Of a stretch of 64,000 nt of DNA, positions 60,881 to 64,000 are shown in pieces. The notes under the pieces are model-generated. The model made no database searches and had not been told where the DNA came from. It saw only the letters and a program-made list of their open reading frames with translations. How positions within the stretch are numbered: the first letter of the stretch is position 1; each line of letters starts with the position of its first letter. Origin of the DNA: Albula goreensis (lineage: Eukaryota > Chordata > Actinopteri > Albuliformes > Albulidae). The DNA lies in NCBI GenBank assembly GCA_022829145.1, contig CM040755.1, positions 9,744,563-9,808,562 of the forward strand. Reading direction: 5' to 3'. A program made the position numbers and the translations under genes.

Positions 60881-62719
60881 GTACTCTGCAGCAGGGGGGG
60901 TGGCATGTTTTGTCCGGGTCCTCAGTCAGGAGCAGAAGCAGGTCCAAGCTCGTTCCTCAGGGGCCAGACCACGCAGAGTGAGGTGTGTATTTAGCCGGGG
61001 TGTTTTTGCCCCCTGCTCCTTTGTAGAGCCAGCTGTGAGGTGTCTGTTTGGGACGGGAGAATGGGCCTCCAGATGTTTGGCCATAAAGACGGGGCACTTC
61101 AAAAGGGCCGGCACGCCACCCCCGCCCACCTCCAGCGGGACGGCACTCTGTGCCGATTTCAAAAGGGGAAACGACGTGGGCTCTGGCCCTGTAATCAGGG
61201 TGCCGGAGGCCGGCGTTTAAAGTATGAGCAGGGCCCATGGAGGAACGCAGGAGGCTCCAGTCACTTTCTACCGGTTCCTTGAGAGCTGGCCAGTACCCTC
61301 ATTTTTATCTCTCCCAGGCAACTTGAACTTGACTCCCAGATGCCTTGGCCTAATACCCACTGTGGGATGCCTAATTGTCACTGTAGGCCTCCATAAAAAT
61401 CAGTGTCTAAACTGAACCCACACGCAACAATACATTCCCATACCCCACAAGCAAGCCAATTGTAGTCGAGAGAATGGAATGTTTTGAACAAAACCGAATG
61501 AGATACAGGCACACATTATCCACTTAACCATTTGCAGTCATGTTTGTAAGTAAACTGATATGTGCAGTAAATGACTTCAGATCAATGCCAATACTGTCAA
61601 AACCACAAATGGTTTTGTTACATATAGTAATAATCACAATAATCATTACTTTGGGGGACAAATCTAGTTTTGAGAGTTAAACAATCCCATTACCAGTACA
61701 GCAATAGTGCCAGGACCCCCCATGTCATGGTAGTGACACCCATGCTCTCCAAAGCTAAGGAAACAGAGCTGGCAGGTTCACAGTACGAAAGTAACGCTAG
61801 TGAGAGGAGCTGATGGGAACAAGTGCTGGGTCACACCTTCGGCGTTAACATCTGAGAGTCTGTGATTAGTGCATCAGCAGGGCGGGAAAATGAGACTTCT
61901 GTTCTGGAAAGGTCAGCCTCTTTCTCGGCACATTCCTCCAACATGTTTTCAGATTTGCCAGTCAGAGCAATCAAAAGTTCCCATTATTCTCGGCTGGCGC
62001 TCGCACACAGCGGAGGGGTTGGCGCAGGTCATGATTGGAAGACATGGGCTTGAATATTACAGCTAAAACAACTTCCCAGCTCAGTGACGGAAAATGCAAT
62101 TCACAGAAAAAGACAGCCTCAGAGCACTGGATGGGGGAGGAGGAAATATTTATTATCGTTGTGGGGGGGAGATATGCACATATTTTAAATTCAATTTTCA
62201 TCCCCAATTTTGTATACAACAAATTCACAAAGCCCAGTAGTAGGTCAGTTCCATTACTGGAAAGTCCTCTTGAATTTGGAGGGGAGGTGTGCAGGGACAA
62301 ATCTGCCAAACCCAGCCCCCGCCCCCCCAGCCACCGTGCCCTCCTTAGACAAAACTATGGCCAATTATGCATTGTCCTGCGAGGCTGCAATGCCACGGAC
62401 AGGAACTCATACCACACTTGATTATCTCACATTCTGTCACATTCTTACAACTCTGCTTTCACAGAGCTTTATACATGCAAGCCTGTGCCATTACACCTTC
62501 CACTACACCAAAACACACAAGCCGCTGAGGCACCCTCCTACCTGGACTCCAATATATAACTACCATTTCAACAAGTGCAAAGTCTCCAACATCAAAGGTT
62601 TGGCATGGCTGGCAGGCACACACCTCTTCAGTGCTGGCAGTGCTGTAATTATGACTCTCCTCTGCTGTCAAAGCTCAGCCCTGAGACTCCGGCACAGCCC
62701 ACACCCACACACCCCACAG

Positions 62720-64000
62720 ACACCCTGCTGCTGCAGACCACAAAGGCATGCCCAGGTATAAGATGTTTGCAGACTCCTTTAAGATAGGGAACACAGCTAC
62801 AGAGATAACTTCACCTTTCATTTATCAAAGAGGGTCACAGCTGCGCCCAGCCTATGAGAGGGTGAGGTGCATCATATCTGATCTGTAGGCTAACAGTTAT
62901 CTCCTCTCTTTAAGCAACTGCCTAATCACATGACACACTCAGGTATGAGATCCCCTGTCCCTGTGATTTCAGCTGTATACAACTAAGGAGTTATGACTGC
63001 TCAAAGCTGAGTTCAGCTGATGAAGAGCCGTGACTTTTTCTCGCATGAAGCTATATTCATGATGATTTTAACCCTACATTCACACTGCAGGCTCCACAAG
63101 CCAAATGGTGCTGCTCAAGTCACCCTGTCTGTGTTGCTTGTGGTTGTACTCTGAATTTTTTTAAAGTGATTATACTGTTATCCTGCACTGTCCAAATGTA
63201 GTGCTAGCACCAAACCTAATATTGCTTTTTTCTACCATGAACATTGATCACTTCAACTTTCTCTAACCACTGCACATGTTTAACACATGTTGAACTCTAA
63301 ATGAAAATACTGGCTACTATATTTTTCGAGGGTGTAACAGTCCACATATCATAAACTAGCCTGTTATCCAGTCAAACTATTCTAGCTCATAACTATCCAC
63401 ATATGAGTTTGTTAGCTACGAATGACATGAGACATTAAAATGACATTTTAAAATCAGAATTGCTACTGAACCACTACATGAACTAGGTTTTGTTAAGGTT
63501 TAGAATTTTGGTGGAACCAACATGTTTGCGTGTCAAGAATCAAGGGGAGCACCAGAAAAACATTCCTCTCCTGCAGCTGGTTGAATGCATGTAACGTGAA
63601 CTTCAACCATCATTGAAAATCAATGACTTCCTGTTGCTTTGTACTTTGTGAATCTTTCACAGTTACTGACTACACATAGAAGATTAGAAAGAGCTCAAAA
63701 GAGGGCGTATAGATTAAAATTTCCACATTTAAAATTGGGGTGGGATATGCAAATTATGTCTCCATATGGCCCTTTCTGTCTCATGATTGGCTATTTTGAT
63801 AGTGTGATATAATGTGAAACTGAATTAAAATCATTCTATATGGTGGAAGTTTTGACAGTAACATACGGTCCTGAGGTCAAACTGGTAAAAAGAAATCACA
63901 TTTTCTCAAAATAAATCGTCCCTACTCATGCTGTGGACACAAGTGGAGATTCACCCCATCTCCCTCACAGGAGGGAGTGGCTTCCAGCCGTCTCTGCACA
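62720..64000. other. AT-rich intergenic DNA at the right end
   Basis: No coding exon or RNA gene is recognised. An octamer-type ATGCAAAT lies at 63747-63754. The expected fgf19 must begin beyond this edge if synteny holds. Confidence 0.5.

Larger units (their letters stand above)
58140..62720. promoter_or_regulatory. Downstream region with GC-rich islands
   Basis: GC-richer blocks at about 58,140-58,530, 59,000-59,700, 60,880-61,330 and 62,270-62,720 alternate with AT-rich DNA. Open frames of up to 183 codons (62,210-62,761) exist but resemble no known protein and overlap frames on the other strand. A minus-strand CTCF-like motif (11/13) lies at 61007-61019. The region is a candidate boundary or regulatory zone between fgf4 and the expected fgf19. 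Confidence 0.35.

Noticed and set aside
62210..62761. 183-codon open frame on the + strand
   Set aside because: Encodes a low-similarity, proline/histidine-rich peptide, overlaps open frames in another phase and on the other strand, and lies in a GC-rich island. No known domain or splice structure supports it.
55633..64000. fgf19 exons expected downstream of fgf4
   Set aside because: No segment encoding an FGF19-type core was found; fgf19 probably starts beyond the right end.

Overview
This is a vertebrate nuclear locus, almost certainly from a ray-finned fish. It carries two complete intron-containing genes on the + strand, fgf3 (coding exons at 35332-35608, 37454-37557 and 38391-38768; 252 aa) and fgf4 (50014-50308, 51767-51870 and 52827-53003; 191 aa). 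The fish assignment rests on protein lengths and residues close to fish Fgf3 and Fgf4, short introns of about 0.8-1.8 kb, start codons only about 15 kb apart, abundant (CA)n repeats and a degraded teleost-type tRNA-derived SINE. Both genes are intact: GT-AG introns, a phase-1 first intron, a phase-0 second intron and a 104-bp middle exon, which is the standard FGF architecture.

Layout. Positions 1-35,331 hold no recognisable coding gene. AT-rich DNA alternates with GC-richer islands (about 1.4-2.1, 3.4-5.5, 10.7-11.3, 12.06-13.3, 14.2-14.6, 15.96-16.56, 18.0-18.4, 18.9-19.5, 21.3-22.8, 29.3-30.1 and 31.6-32.0 kb) that look like candidate cis-regulatory elements. Within this desert are two perfect DR1 nuclear-receptor motifs (7527 and 24750), a perfect inverted receptor motif (20826), a CpG-rich promoter-like block at 4.8-5.06 kb with opposed CCAAT boxes and a perfect hairpin, and several G-quadruplex-type tracts. 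fgf3 occupies 35.3-39.3 kb. The 11-kb fgf3-fgf4 spacer (39.3-49.7 kb) is non-coding. fgf4 has a TATA box at 49699, two small upstream ORFs and a long 3' region reaching poly(A) signals near 55.6 kb. From 55.7 to 64 kb there is again no gene, but a cluster of CTCF-like motifs lies at 58.17-59.24 kb.

Biology. Fgf3 and Fgf4 are secreted heparin-binding growth factors acting through FGF receptors (mainly b-type isoforms for Fgf3, c-type for Fgf4) in ear, hindbrain, pharyngeal, tail-bud and fin/limb patterning. In other vertebrates the conserved order is ano1 - fgf3 - fgf4 - fgf19 - (lto1) - ccnd1, with the three fgf genes in one direction. By that order ano1 should lie left of this window and fgf19 right of it; neither is visible here. 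No novel protein-coding system was found. The interesting signals are regulatory.
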